A stretch of DNA of 64,000 nucleotides from a bacterium 1xD42-67 (GCA_003612335.1 RAYO01000005.1:1-64000), one strand, 5' to 3'. Numbered from the stretch's first letter, positions 39,586-48,445 are shown. The notes: generated from the letters alone by a model not told the origin. Made by a program: numbers and translations.

Positions 39586-40440
39586 ATGAGAGCTGCATTC
39601 GTCCTGACCCCCGCTGAGGCCCGCCGCCTCATCGCCAAGGCCGTCGTCCAGACCCCTGAGTTCCAGAAGGCCTGGAAGGACGCCTATGTCCTGCTGGCCG
39701 GCGGCACCACCAACGCCTTCATCGCCCAGGAGCTGGGCTGTGAGGTGGAGCCCGGTCTGTGTACCGTGGGCACCAGCACTGACGGCCTGCTGTGCGTCAC
39801 TGAGCCCTCCAGCCGCAAGGGCTTCCCCAACGTGTTCTACAAGGGCCAGCCGGTGGACAAGAAGATCGACGAGGCCCTCCAGGACTACCACGCCGACACC
39901 GTGATCATCAAGGGAGCCAACGCCTTCGACCTGGACGGCCATGTGGGCGTGATCACCTCCGGCTTCAACGGCGGCACCGTCCCCAATTTCATCGGTTACA
40001 TGACCAGCAAGGGGCTGAAGTGGATCTGCCCTGTGGGCTACGAGAAGATGGTGCCCAGCGTCCCCGCCGCCAGCCGGGCCTTGGGCGGCGCGGATCACAT
40101 CGACGTCTCCATGGGGGCCGACCCCGGCCTGTACTGCCTGTCCAGCGCCGACATCCTCACCGAGGCGGATGCCATCCGGATGATGTTCCGCTGCGAGGCC
40201 AAGGTGGTGTGCGCCGGCGGCATCGGCGGCAACGAGGGGGCCCACTACTGGGCGGTGGACGGCGAGGAGGCCGACGTCAAAGCCCTGGTGGACTTTTTGG
40301 AGAAGGAGATCAAGGGCGAGCCCCCCGTCAAGGGCAGCAAGGGCAACTGCGCCAACTGCCGCTACCCCGGCTGCAAGTACAATGGCCTGAAGCCCGAAGA
40401 GCTCCCCGAATGGATGAAGAAGAAGGGGCTCGAAAAGTAA
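39586..40440 (+). CDS. Unrecognised conserved-looking protein with C-terminal Cys motif
   Basis: This 284-aa soluble protein has strongly patterned segments: YVLLAGGTTNAFIAQEL (near residue 27), CTVGTSTDGLL, TVIIKGANAFDLDGHVGV (near 103), GGTVPNFIGYMTSKGLKW and VCAGGIGGNEGAHYWAVDG. The tail NCANCRYPGCKYNG carries three Cys. A Rossmann-like or NagB/CoA-transferase-like fold is possible from the Gly-rich loops, but I do not know the family. GGAGAG precedes ATG 39586; the 66-base gap and same strand place it last in the catabolic operon. Confidence 0.7.
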   Translation: MRAAFVLTPAEARRLIAKAVVQTPEFQKAWKDAYVLLAGGTTNAFIAQELGCEVEPGLCTVGTSTDGLLCVTEPSSRKGFPNVFYKGQPVDKKIDEALQDYHADTVIIKGANAFDLDGHVGVITSGFNGGTVPNFIGYMTSKGLKWICPVGYEKMVPSVPAASRALGGADHIDVSMGADPGLYCLSSADILTEADAIRMMFRCEAKVVCAGGIGGNEGAHYWAVDGEEADVKALVDFLEKEIKGEPPVKGSKGNCANCRYPGCKYNGLKPEELPEWMKKKGLEK

Positions 40441-40451
40441 GAGGAACGGAA

Positions 40452-40481
40452 CAGACCTCCGGCCTTTGGGCTGGAGGTCTG
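40452..40481. terminator. Convergent terminator
   Basis: CAGACCTCC (40452-40460) pairs with GGAGGTCTG (40473-40481), with a 12-base loop containing CC/GG pairs. It separates the catabolic operon from galT. Confidence 0.65.
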
Positions 40482-40497
40482 TCGATTCGAAGGGGGC

Positions 40498-41994
40498 TCA
40501 CAGGGCATCCAGGAAGCGGAGGAAGGCGGCTCTGCCCTCGGGGGTGCGCTTGTACACCCCAGCGTGCTCCAGCACCTGGGCGAAGACCAGGCCGGTCTCC
40601 TTTTGGACGATGTCCAGGGCGTTTTCCGCCGTAATGGTGTAGTTCTTGGCGAAGGACTCCGCCCAATCGGCGTGCTTGGCGGTCAGTTCGCTGGCCCGGA
40701 GGTCGGCCCCGGTGGCCAGGGCGTCGGCCACGGCGGCCAGCTCCTCCTTCAGCCGGGCGGGGAGGACGGCCAGGCCCATCACCTCGATCAGGCCGATGTT
40801 CTCCTTCTTGATGTGGTGGAGCTCGGCGTGGGGGTGGTAGAGGCCCAGGGGATGCTCCTCGGTGGTCAGGTTGTTCCGGAGGACCAGGTCCAGCTCGAAC
40901 TCGTCCCCCCGGCGGCGGGCGATGGGGGTGATGGTGTTGTGGGGCTCGCCGTCGGTCTCGGCGAAGATGAGGGCGCTCTCGTCGGTGTAGCCCCGCCAGG
41001 CGCCGAGGATCCTGTCCGCCAGGTCGATGAGCCGCTCCGGATCCTTGGAGGAGATCCGGATGACCGACATGGGCCACTTGACGATGCCCGCCCCCACATC
41101 CTCAAAGCCGGGGAAGGTGAAGGGGACCTCTATGGGGGCCTTCTCCATGGCGAAGGTGTACCGCCCCCCCTGGAAGTGGTCGTGGGCCAGGATGGAGCCG
41201 CCCACGATGGGCAGGTCGGCGTTGGAGCCCACGAAGTAGTGGGGGAACTGTCCCACGAAGTCCAGCAGCTTGGCGAAGCAGGCCCGGTCGATCTTCATGG
41301 GCACGTGCTGGCTGTTCAGACAGATGCAGTGCTCGTTGTAGTACACATAGGGGGAGTACTGCAGGAACCAGGGGGAGCCGTTGATGGTGATGGGCACCAC
41401 CCGGTGGTTCTGCCGGGCGGGGTGGTTGACCCGGCCGGCGTAGCCCTCGTTCTCGGCGCACAGCTGGCACCGGGGATAGGCGGAGGCGGGGAGGTTCTTG
41501 GCTGCGGCGATGGCCTTGGGGTCCTTCTCCGGCTTGGACAGGTTGATGGTGATGTCCAGGTCTCCGTACTCGGTGGGGGCCTTCCACTGCATGTCCTTGG
41601 CGATGCGGTCCCGGCGGATGTAATTGGTGTCCTGGCTGAAGGCGTAGTACCAGTCGGTGGCCGCTTTGGGGTCGTCATGGCAGATGTACTGGAACTTCTC
41701 AATGACCCAGGAGGGCCGGGGGGTGAGCCGCCCCATAAGCTCGGTATCGAACAGGTCCCGGTAGACCACCGAGTTCTCGGTGAGCACCCCCCGGGCATAG
41801 GCGTCGTCCAGCAGCTCCTCCAGGATGGGGGCCAGCTCCAGGCTGTTTATATCCCAAGTAAACTCCGGCTCTATATAGCTGTCCAACTTCAACACGTCCA
41901 GAATCGTGTTGATGGCCCAGGTGTAGTCGCATGACTCGATCAGTCCGTTTCGCACGGCGTGATCCGCCAGCTTGGCGACGGCTTCGTCTATCAT
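40498..41994 (-). CDS. galT: UDP-glucose-hexose-1-phosphate uridylyltransferase, type II
   Basis: This is a Leloir pathway enzyme, 498 aa, exchanging UMP between UDP-glucose and galactose-1-phosphate. It is the Firmicutes class II form: RVNHPARQNHRVVPI, SQHVPMKI and the active-site ILAHDHFQGGRY near residue 280 (nucleophilic His) are diagnostic. AAAGGAGGG precedes ATG 41994; the longer reading from 42060 overlaps galK. It follows galK by 14 bases. galE was not seen in this window. Confidence 0.95.
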   Translation of the reverse strand: MIDEAVAKLADHAVRNGLIESCDYTWAINTILDVLKLDSYIEPEFTWDINSLELAPILEELLDDAYARGVLTENSVVYRDLFDTELMGRLTPRPSWVIEKFQYICHDDPKAATDWYYAFSQDTNYIRRDRIAKDMQWKAPTEYGDLDITINLSKPEKDPKAIAAAKNLPASAYPRCQLCAENEGYAGRVNHPARQNHRVVPITINGSPWFLQYSPYVYYNEHCICLNSQHVPMKIDRACFAKLLDFVGQFPHYFVGSNADLPIVGGSILAHDHFQGGRYTFAMEKAPIEVPFTFPGFEDVGAGIVKWPMSVIRISSKDPERLIDLADRILGAWRGYTDESALIFAETDGEPHNTITPIARRRGDEFELDLVLRNNLTTEEHPLGLYHPHAELHHIKKENIGLIEVMGLAVLPARLKEELAAVADALATGADLRASELTAKHADWAESFAKNYTITAENALDIVQKETGLVFAQVLEHAGVYKRTPEGRAAFLRFLDAL

Positions 41995-42008
41995 TGCAAA
42001 TCCCTCCT

Positions 42009-43310
42009 TTACTCCGCCACCACACAGCCGCCGACGGGACGGATGTGGAGCACATGGCATTTGCCCTGGCCCAGAAGGGCTTCCATGCCTGCTTTGAAGG
42101 CAGCCAGCCTCTCGTTAGGCACCCAGGCCTGGATGGTCCCGGCGAAGCCGCCGCCGTGGACCCGGATCGCGCCGGTGCCCTCCAGCAGCTCGCTCCCGAT
42201 GGCCAGGACCACGGGGATGGCCTGCTGCTTGGGGTCGGCGATGGACCAAGTGTTTTGCAGATGGAGGGCGGAGGACAGCCCGGAGGCGTTCACCAGCGCC
42301 AGGAAACGGCTGAAGTCGCCGTCTCTCAGGGCCTGGGCCTCCTGGGCGGCCCGGCGGTCGTCGTCATAGAAGTGGAGGGAGCGGAGCACCGCCCGATCCC
42401 CGTAGGCCTGGCGCAGAGCAGGGAGGGCGGCCCGGAAGTCGGCCTCTGGAACGCTGCGCAGGTGCTGCCGTCCGAAGTGGGAGGCCACTGCGTTCATCTC
42501 TCGGGTGACGTCGGAGTAATCCTCGGTGAGGTCTCCGTGGCTGGAGCAGGTGTCCACGATGCACAAGGCGTGGCCCGACTGGGAAAAATCGTAGCGGATG
42601 GGCTCCACCACCGGGTCGGCGGGGTCGCCGAAGTCGATGGCCACCGCTCCGCCCACCGAGGAGCCCATCTGATCCATCAGACCGCTGAGCTTGCCAAAAT
42701 AGATGTTCTCAGCGTACTGGCCATTCTTGGCGATCTGGATGGGATCCAAGGCCCCGCCGCAGCAGAAATAGTTGAGGATGTTCCCAACGAGCACCTCGTA
42801 GGCGGCGGAGGAGGAGAGGCCGGAGCCGGAGAGGACGGTGGAGGTGATGTAGGCGTCGAAGCCGGCCAGCTCATAGCCCAGCTCCTCCACCTTGGCGGCC
42901 ACCCCCCGCACCAGGGCGGCGGAGGTGTTCTTCTCCTCCTTCCGGGGGATCAGACTGTCCAGTCCGATCTCCAGCATGGGGTAGCCCTCGGAGCAGATCC
43001 GGATGGTGTCGGTGCCATTGAGGGCGGCGCAGGCCAGCATGTCCATATCCACGCTGCCGCACAGCACCCGGCCGTGCTGGTGGTCGGTGTGGTTGCCGCC
43101 GATCTCGGTGCGGCCAGGGCCGCTGAACAGGGCGGCGGAGGCGTCACCGGCGGGGGAGAAGGTATCCATCAGGGACTGGACCACGTGGCAGGCCCGGTCC
43201 CGGGCCCGGTCCAGGCTCTCCTGTGTCCCGTCCAGGGCATAGAGGGCGGCCAGAGACTGGTCGTGCCGGCCCTCCCGCAGGGCAGCCAGGAGCTGATCAG
43301 GGGTAGACAT
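42009..43310 (-). CDS. galK: Galactokinase
   Basis: This 433-aa GHMP kinase phosphorylates galactose. The substrate loop is FSGPGRTEIGGNHTDHQHG near residue 64, the ATP loop is LSGSGLSSSAAYEV near 160, and the third motif is AIRVHGGGFAGTIQAW near 400. AGAGGTGA lies before ATG 43310. Its leader of about 150 nt contains the palindromic repeat copy 2. Confidence 0.95.
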   Translation of the reverse strand: MSTPDQLLAALREGRHDQSLAALYALDGTQESLDRARDRACHVVQSLMDTFSPAGDASAALFSGPGRTEIGGNHTDHQHGRVLCGSVDMDMLACAALNGTDTIRICSEGYPMLEIGLDSLIPRKEEKNTSAALVRGVAAKVEELGYELAGFDAYITSTVLSGSGLSSSAAYEVLVGNILNYFCCGGALDPIQIAKNGQYAENIYFGKLSGLMDQMGSSVGGAVAIDFGDPADPVVEPIRYDFSQSGHALCIVDTCSSHGDLTEDYSDVTREMNAVASHFGRQHLRSVPEADFRAALPALRQAYGDRAVLRSLHFYDDDRRAAQEAQALRDGDFSRFLALVNASGLSSALHLQNTWSIADPKQQAIPVVLAIGSELLEGTGAIRVHGGGFAGTIQAWVPNERLAAFKAGMEALLGQGKCHVLHIRPVGGCVVAE

Positions 43311-43408
43311 AGCGGTCACCTCTTCCATATAGTTTATAGTTGGCGTGGCCGCAAAGCGGACTGCGCCAGACTTCATAGTCAGCGCACAGGCTTTGCCCGC
43401 CAGCGGCT

Positions 43409-43461
43409 CTGCCGCTGGCCGAAGATCGGTCTTGCCGATCTTCAAGTGTGCTGACCATATC
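43409..43461 (+). repeat. Palindromic repeat, copy 2
   Basis: This corresponds to 19544-19595 with few changes. It is preceded by a further inverted pair (CCAGCGGC at 43400-43407 with GCCGCTGG at 43411-43418), so two hairpins stand in tandem. It lies in the galK mRNA leader, downstream of the promoter. Confidence 0.75.
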
Positions 43462-43468
43462 ATCTTGT

Positions 43469-43497
43469 AATATAGCGCTTTTTTCCAAAAAACGCAA
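43469..43497 (-). promoter_or_regulatory. galK-galT promoter
   Basis: TTGCGT (43492-43497) and TATATT (43469-43474) on the minus strand are 17 bases apart. Confidence 0.7.
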
Positions 43498-43548
43498 GGG
43501 CAGATCTCAGGAACTATGGCGTTATGTTAACTAAAGTGACGATAAAAT

Positions 43549-43570
43549 AGCGCGCCGTGCCCGGCGCGCT
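43549..43570 (-). terminator. Aldo/keto reductase terminator
   Basis: AGCGCGCC (43549-43556) pairs with GGCGCGCT (43563-43570), followed on the minus strand by ATTTTAT. It is 40 bases beyond the stop at 43611. Confidence 0.75.
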
Positions 43571-43610
43571 GGGTGCGGCGAGGGGGACGGGCCCTTTTGG
43601 GCGGCGGGGA

Positions 43611-44747
43611 TCACAGGCCCAGCTTGGCGGAGAAGTCGGCCAGGGCCTCCGAGATCTTGATCTGCTGGGGGCAGACGGCCTCGCAGCTGCGGCAGCCTAC
43701 GCAGGCGCTGGGCTTCTTGCCGGCGGGCAGATGGCCCACCCGCATGGGGGCGAGGAAGCCGCCGCCGGTGAAGGAGTGCTCGTTATACAGCTCCAGCAGC
43801 GTGGGGATGTCCAGCCCCTGGGGGCAGTGGGCGGTGCAGTACCGGCAGGCGGTGCAGGGCACGCTGGTCTGTCCGATCATGCTGTCGGCGATGGCCAGCA
43901 GGGTCTGGAGCTCCTGGGCGGACAGGGGCCTTTCCTCCGCGAAGGTGCCCAGGTTGTCCTCCACCTGGTCCATGGTGGACATGCCGGACAGGGTGACGGT
44001 GACAGCGGGGAAAGACTGGAGGAACCGGAAGGCCCAGGCGGGCACGCTCTCGTCGGGGCGCAGTTCGTGAAGACGGGCGGTGTGGCCGTCGGACAGCTTG
44101 GCCAGCTTACCGCCCCGCAGGGGCTCCATGACCCAAACCGGGATGTCCCAGCAGAAGTCCAGCAGCTCCATCTTGGCCCGGGCGTCCTGAAGATCCCAGT
44201 CCAGCCAGTTGAGCTGGATCTGGCAGAACTCCATGTCCTTGCCGTAGGCCTCCAGGAAGCGCTTCATGGTGTCCAGGCTGCCGTGGGTGGAGAAGCCCAG
44301 GTGGCGGATCTGCCCCGCTCTTTTGCGGGCCATCAGAGACTCGAAGATATGGAACTTGGGGTCTAAGTAGGCGTCGATGTTCATCTCACAGACATTGTGG
44401 AAGAGGTAGAAGTCGAAGTGGTCCACCTGGCACTTCTCCAGCTGGCGGTCGAAGATCTCGTCCACCTTGTCCATGTTGGACAGGTCGTAGCCCGGGAATT
44501 TGTCGGCCAGATAGAAGCTGTCCCGGGGGTAGTTCTTCAGAATTCTGCCCATGACGGTCTCGGAATTGCCGCCGTGGTAGCCCCAGGCGGTGTCGTAGTA
44601 GTTGATGCCTCCCTCCATGGCCCGGGCGATCAGTCTGGCGGCCTGGACCTCGTCGATCTGGGCCTCGTCACCGCCCACGGTGGGCAGACGCATACAGCCA
44701 AAGCCCAAGGCGGAGAGTCTTGCTTCGTGGAACTGTTTCTCGATCAT
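43611..44747 (-). CDS. Aldo/keto reductase with two 4Fe-4S ferredoxin motifs
   Basis: This is a 378-aa protein. The aldo/keto reductase barrel occupies residues 1-290 (LGFGCMRLP, INYYDTAWGYHGG with the catalytic Asp/Tyr, HFDFYLFHNV, IQLNWLDWD). The C-terminal domain has CTACRYCTAHCPQ and CVGCRSCEAVCPQ, two four-Cys clusters. It probably couples NAD(P)H to electron transfer. Its promoter has a 19-base spacer with a dyad typical of MerR control, and a merR gene is divergent. AAAGGAAGA precedes ATG 44747. Confidence 0.9.
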   Translation of the reverse strand: MIEKQFHEARLSALGFGCMRLPTVGGDEAQIDEVQAARLIARAMEGGINYYDTAWGYHGGNSETVMGRILKNYPRDSFYLADKFPGYDLSNMDKVDEIFDRQLEKCQVDHFDFYLFHNVCEMNIDAYLDPKFHIFESLMARKRAGQIRHLGFSTHGSLDTMKRFLEAYGKDMEFCQIQLNWLDWDLQDARAKMELLDFCWDIPVWVMEPLRGGKLAKLSDGHTARLHELRPDESVPAWAFRFLQSFPAVTVTLSGMSTMDQVEDNLGTFAEERPLSAQELQTLLAIADSMIGQTSVPCTACRYCTAHCPQGLDIPTLLELYNEHSFTGGGFLAPMRVGHLPAGKKPSACVGCRSCEAVCPQQIKISEALADFSAKLGL

Positions 44748-44764
44748 AGCGGTCTTCCTTTCTG

Positions 44765-44793
44765 TTGACGGGTCGGGATCTCTGCGCTATAAT
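44765..44793 (+). promoter_or_regulatory. merR promoter
   Basis: TTGACG (44765-44770) and TATAAT (44788-44793) are 17 bases apart, giving a leader that runs through the MerR operator. Confidence 0.8.
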
Positions 44794-44813
44794 AGCGCTG
44801 TAAGTATAGGACG

Positions 44814-44844
44814 ATCATACACCTTCGAGTGAACTTTAAGTCAA
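44814..44844 (-). promoter_or_regulatory. MerR-type promoter with 19-base spacer
   Basis: On the minus strand TTGACT (44839-44844) and TATGAT (44814-44819) are 19 bases apart. A dyad (CTTAAAGT and ACTCGAAG, arms partly symmetric) lies between them. Overlong spacers of 19-20 bases with a central dyad are the signature of promoters activated by MerR-family twist. Confidence 0.85.
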
Positions 44845-44866
44845 GTCTTTTTTTAGGAGAGATCTT

Positions 44867-45316
44867 ATGTTCTACACCATCGGAGAGATGGCCCAGAAGC
44901 TGGATGTGGCCCCGTCCACCCTGCGGTACTATGATAAGGAAGGGCTGCTGCCCTTTGTGGAGCGGTCCAGCGGGGGAATCCGCATGTTCAAGGACGAGGA
45001 CATGGAGTGGCTGCGGCTGCTGGGCTGCCTGAAAAAGGCGGGGATGCCCCTGAGAGAGATCAAGGCCTTTATGGACTGGTCCCGCCAGGGGGACGCCACC
45101 ATTGACCGGCGGCTGGACCTGATTGAAAAACAGCGCCAGTCGGTGCTGGAGCAGCAGAAACAGCTGGAGGACACCCTGCTCATGCTGGATTACAAGCGGT
45201 GGTACTACCAGACCGCCCAGGAGGCGGGCACCTGCGCCGTCCACGACACCCTGTCCCTGGAGCGGGTGCCGGAGCGGTTCCGGCCGCTGAAAGAGGCGTG
45301 GAAGGTGGGGGAGTAG
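44867..45316 (+). CDS. MerR-family transcriptional regulator
   Basis: This 149-aa regulator opens with FYTIGEMAQKLDVAPSTLRYYDKEGLLP (winged helix) and continues with the FKDEDMEWLRLLGCLKKAGM wing and the dimerisation helix. The C-terminus lacks an obvious metal-binding Cys pair but has one Cys in AGTCAVHD. It probably senses an organic or redox signal and activates the divergent aldo/keto reductase. TTTAGGAGA precedes ATG 44867. Confidence 0.92.
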   Translation: MFYTIGEMAQKLDVAPSTLRYYDKEGLLPFVERSSGGIRMFKDEDMEWLRLLGCLKKAGMPLREIKAFMDWSRQGDATIDRRLDLIEKQRQSVLEQQKQLEDTLLMLDYKRWYYQTAQEAGTCAVHDTLSLERVPERFRPLKEAWKVGE

Positions 45317-45337
45317 TAGGAGTGGAGCGCAGACGAC

Positions 45338-46066
45338 ATGAACAACGAGTATGATAATGAAAGATTTTTTAATCAGTACGCCCAAATGCCGAGAAGCAAA
45401 GAGGGACTGACAGCGGCAGGGGAGTGGCATCAGCTGAAGCCGCTGTTTCCGCCGCTTCAAGGCAAGGCGGTTCTGGATTTGGGGTGCGGCTATGGCTGGC
45501 ACTGCCGGTTTGCCGCGGAGCAGGGGGCCGTGCAGGTGCTGGGTATTGATTTAAGCGAGAAGATGCTCGAAGAGGCGAAAAAGCGCAATGGAGGGCCAGG
45601 AATTGAATACCGCGTCTGTGGGATTGAGGAGTACAGGTATCCGGAAAATACCTGGGACTGTGTTGTCTCCAACCTGGCCCTGCACTACATTGAAGACATC
45701 AGGCAGATTTTTCAGAAGGTATGCCGTACCTTGACGCCGGGCGGAATTTTTCTCCTGAATATGGAGCACCCGGTCTTTACCGCCGGGGTGGGGCAGGACT
45801 GGCTCTACACAGAAAATGGAGCGCCCTGGTGCTGGCCGGTGGATCAATATTTTATGCCCGGAGAGCGGAAAACCCATTTTTTGGGGTGCGATGTAAGGAA
45901 ACAGCACCATACGCTGACGCAAATTCTGATGGGCCTGCTGAACAGCGGCTTTACTCTGGAAGCGGTAGAAGAGGCGGAGCCGCCCGTGGAAATGCTTGAC
46001 CTTCCCGGAATGCGGGACGAGCTGCGCCGCCCGATGATGCTGTTAGTAAGAGCAAGAAAGACTTAA
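45338..46066 (+). CDS. Class I SAM-dependent methyltransferase
   Basis: This 242-aa protein is of the UbiE/type-11 methyltransferase group. Motif I is VLDLGCGYGWHCRFAA near residue 46; motif II/III is GIDLSEKMLEEAKKR; LALHYIEDI and LTPGGIFLLNMEHPV follow. Codons end in A/T more often than in the adjacent mutS2 and merR genes, so it may have been acquired. The substrate is unknown. It lies 21 bases after merR and 11 bases before mutS2, possibly in one transcript. Confidence 0.87.
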   Translation: MNNEYDNERFFNQYAQMPRSKEGLTAAGEWHQLKPLFPPLQGKAVLDLGCGYGWHCRFAAEQGAVQVLGIDLSEKMLEEAKKRNGGPGIEYRVCGIEEYRYPENTWDCVVSNLALHYIEDIRQIFQKVCRTLTPGGIFLLNMEHPVFTAGVGQDWLYTENGAPWCWPVDQYFMPGERKTHFLGCDVRKQHHTLTQILMGLLNSGFTLEAVEEAEPPVEMLDLPGMRDELRRPMMLLVRARKT

Positions 46067-46077
46067 AGGAGAACCCT

Positions 46078-48444
46078 ATGAGCGAATTATTTGAAAAATC
46101 TATGGCCACCCTGGAGCTGCCCCGGGTTCTGGAGCTGCTGTCCGGGTGCGCCGTCACCGACGAGGGCCGGGAGCGGGCGCTGGAGCTGCGGCCCATGAAC
46201 GACATCGACGACGTACGCCGGGCCCAGGATGAGACCACCGCGGCAGTCAAGCTGCTGGTCCTCCGGGGGACCCCCGGCTTTGCCGGCATCAAGCCGGTGG
46301 CCGCCAGCCTTCAGCGGGCGGACATGGGGGGCAGCCTGAACACAAGAGAGCTGCTGGAAATCGCCGCCGTCCTCCGGGCGGCCCGCACCGCCTCGGACTA
46401 TGGGGCGGGGGAGGAGAAGACCCCCATATCCCACCTGTTCCGGTCCCTGACCACCAACCGTTTTCTGGAGGACACCATCACCAACTCCATCGTGGGGGAG
46501 GACGAGCTGGCCGACTCCGCCAGTCCGGAGCTGGCTTCCATCCGGCGGCACATGCGGGCCACCGAGTCCAAGGTCCGGGACATCCTCCAAAAGCTGATCT
46601 CCTCCAACCAGTCCAAGTATTTGCAGGAGTCCATCATCACCATCCGCTCCGACCGGTACGTGGTGCCGGTGAAGTCGGAGCACAAGAACGCCATCCCCGG
46701 CCTGGTCCACGACGTGTCCTCCTCGGGCTCCACCTTTTTCATCGAGCCCATGGGGGTGGTGAAGGCCAACAACGAGCTGCGGGAGCTGCTGGCCAAGGAG
46801 AAAAAGGAGATCGAGCGGATCCTAGCCGAGCTGTCCGCCCAGTGCGCCGCCCACAAGGAGGACATCGCCGAGGACTACCAGCTCCTCATCTGGCTGGATA
46901 CCATCTTTGCCCGGGCCAAGCTGTCTTTGAAGCTGGAGTGCACCGAGCCGAGATTGTCTGACAAGTATCTCCACTTGCGGGGGGCCCGGCACCCCCTCCT
47001 GGACATGAAAAAGGCGGTGGCCAACGACCTGGAGCTGGGGGAGCGGTTCGACACTCTGGTGATCACCGGCCCAAACACCGGCGGCAAGACGGTCACCTTA
47101 AAGACGCTGGGCCTCATCACCCTCATGGCCCAGTGCGGCCTGCACATCCCGGCCAAGGACGACTCCACGGTCCGGGTCTTCTCCCGGGTGCTGGCCGATA
47201 TCGGCGATGAGCAGTCTATCGCTCAGTCCCTGTCCACCTTCTCCTCCCACATGACCAACATCGTGGGCATCCTGGGGGAGGCGGACGGCGACACCCTCAT
47301 CCTCTTTGACGAGCTGGGGGCGGGCACCGATCCGGTGGAGGGGGCGGCGCTGGCCGCCGCCATCATTGAGTCCGCCCGGGGCATCGGGGCCCAGGTTGCG
47401 GCTACCACCCACTACGCCGAGCTGAAGGTCTACGCCATGACCACTCCCGGGGTGGAGAACGCCTCCTGCGAGTTCAACGTGGAGACCCTGGCCCCCACCT
47501 ACCGGCTGGTGCTGGGCATCCCCGGAAAGTCCAACGCCTTCGCCATCTCCCGGCGGCTGGGTCTGCCCGAGTATATCATCGAGAAGGCCGCCGCCCGGCT
47601 GGATGCGGAGAATGTCCGGTTTGAGGATGTGCTCACCCGGCTGGACCAGCAGCGGCAGGAGATGGAGCGGGAGCGGGCCGAGGCCCGGCGGCTCAAGCTG
47701 GATATGGAGCAGAGTGCGGAGAAGGCCCGGGAATATCGGGAGAAGCTGGAGGCCGAGCGGGCGAAGGTGGTGGAGAAGGCCAACGCCGAGGCCCGGGCCA
47801 TCATCGAGGAGGCCCGCGCCGCCAGCGACCTGGCGATTTCTGAGCTGAAGGAGCTGAAAAAGCGCCAGGACCTGGACTGGCAGCAGGTGAACGACGGCCG
47901 GGCAGAGGCCCGGCGGCTGCTCAACGAGGCGGAGCGGAATATCGGCGGCGGGGCCCCCGAGGTGGAACCGCCGCCCCCCACCCGCCCGGCGAAGGCGGGG
48001 GACACGGTGGAGCTGGTGTCCATGGGGACAAAGGCCACGGTCCTGTCGGTGAACAAGGACGGTTCCCTCCAGCTCCAGGCAGGGATCTTGAAGATATCCG
48101 CCAAGCAGGAGGAGGTCCGGGTGGTGGAGGGGGAGACCCAGGCCCAGAAGGAGACCCGGCGGATCATCGCCCGGGCGGAGCACACCCTGCGCACCGCCGC
48201 CGTCCCCAGCCAGATCGACCTGCGGGGCATGATGACCGACGAGGCCGTCGCCAATCTGGAGCGCTTTCTGGACACGGCAATGATGGGAAAGCTGGAGACC
48301 GTCACCATCGTCCACGGCAAGGGCACCGGCGCGGTGCGCTCCGCCGTGCGCACCTACCTCAAACGCAGCCGCTATGTGAAGTCCTTCCGCCCCGGCCGCT
48401 ACGGTGAGGGAGAAGACGGGGTCACCGTGGCGGAGCTGAGATAA
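46078..48444 (+). CDS. mutS2: MutS2 endonuclease/ATPase
   Basis: This 788-aa MutS-family ATPase has Walker A ITGPNTGGKTVTLKT near residue 330, Walker B LILFDELGAGTDPVEG, a long charged coiled coil (about 520-620), and a C-terminal Smr endonuclease domain (IDLRGMMTDEAVANLERFLD, then TIVHGKGTGAVRSAVRTYL). In Firmicutes MutS2 rescues collided ribosomes or suppresses recombination (family knowledge). AAAGGAGAA precedes ATG 46078. Confidence 0.96.
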   Translation: MSELFEKSMATLELPRVLELLSGCAVTDEGRERALELRPMNDIDDVRRAQDETTAAVKLLVLRGTPGFAGIKPVAASLQRADMGGSLNTRELLEIAAVLRAARTASDYGAGEEKTPISHLFRSLTTNRFLEDTITNSIVGEDELADSASPELASIRRHMRATESKVRDILQKLISSNQSKYLQESIITIRSDRYVVPVKSEHKNAIPGLVHDVSSSGSTFFIEPMGVVKANNELRELLAKEKKEIERILAELSAQCAAHKEDIAEDYQLLIWLDTIFARAKLSLKLECTEPRLSDKYLHLRGARHPLLDMKKAVANDLELGERFDTLVITGPNTGGKTVTLKTLGLITLMAQCGLHIPAKDDSTVRVFSRVLADIGDEQSIAQSLSTFSSHMTNIVGILGEADGDTLILFDELGAGTDPVEGAALAAAIIESARGIGAQVAATTHYAELKVYAMTTPGVENASCEFNVETLAPTYRLVLGIPGKSNAFAISRRLGLPEYIIEKAAARLDAENVRFEDVLTRLDQQRQEMERERAEARRLKLDMEQSAEKAREYREKLEAERAKVVEKANAEARAIIEEARAASDLAISELKELKKRQDLDWQQVNDGRAEARRLLNEAERNIGGGAPEVEPPPPTRPAKAGDTVELVSMGTKATVLSVNKDGSLQLQAGILKISAKQEEVRVVEGETQAQKETRRIIARAEHTLRTAAVPSQIDLRGMMTDEAVANLERFLDTAMMGKLETVTIVHGKGTGAVRSAVRTYLKRSRYVKSFRPGRYGEGEDGVTVAELR

Positions 48445-48445
48445 G

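Noticed and set aside
40498-43310. Missing galE as evidence of a broken galactose pathway
   Set aside because: galE is often located elsewhere in the genome; its absence from the window proves nothing.
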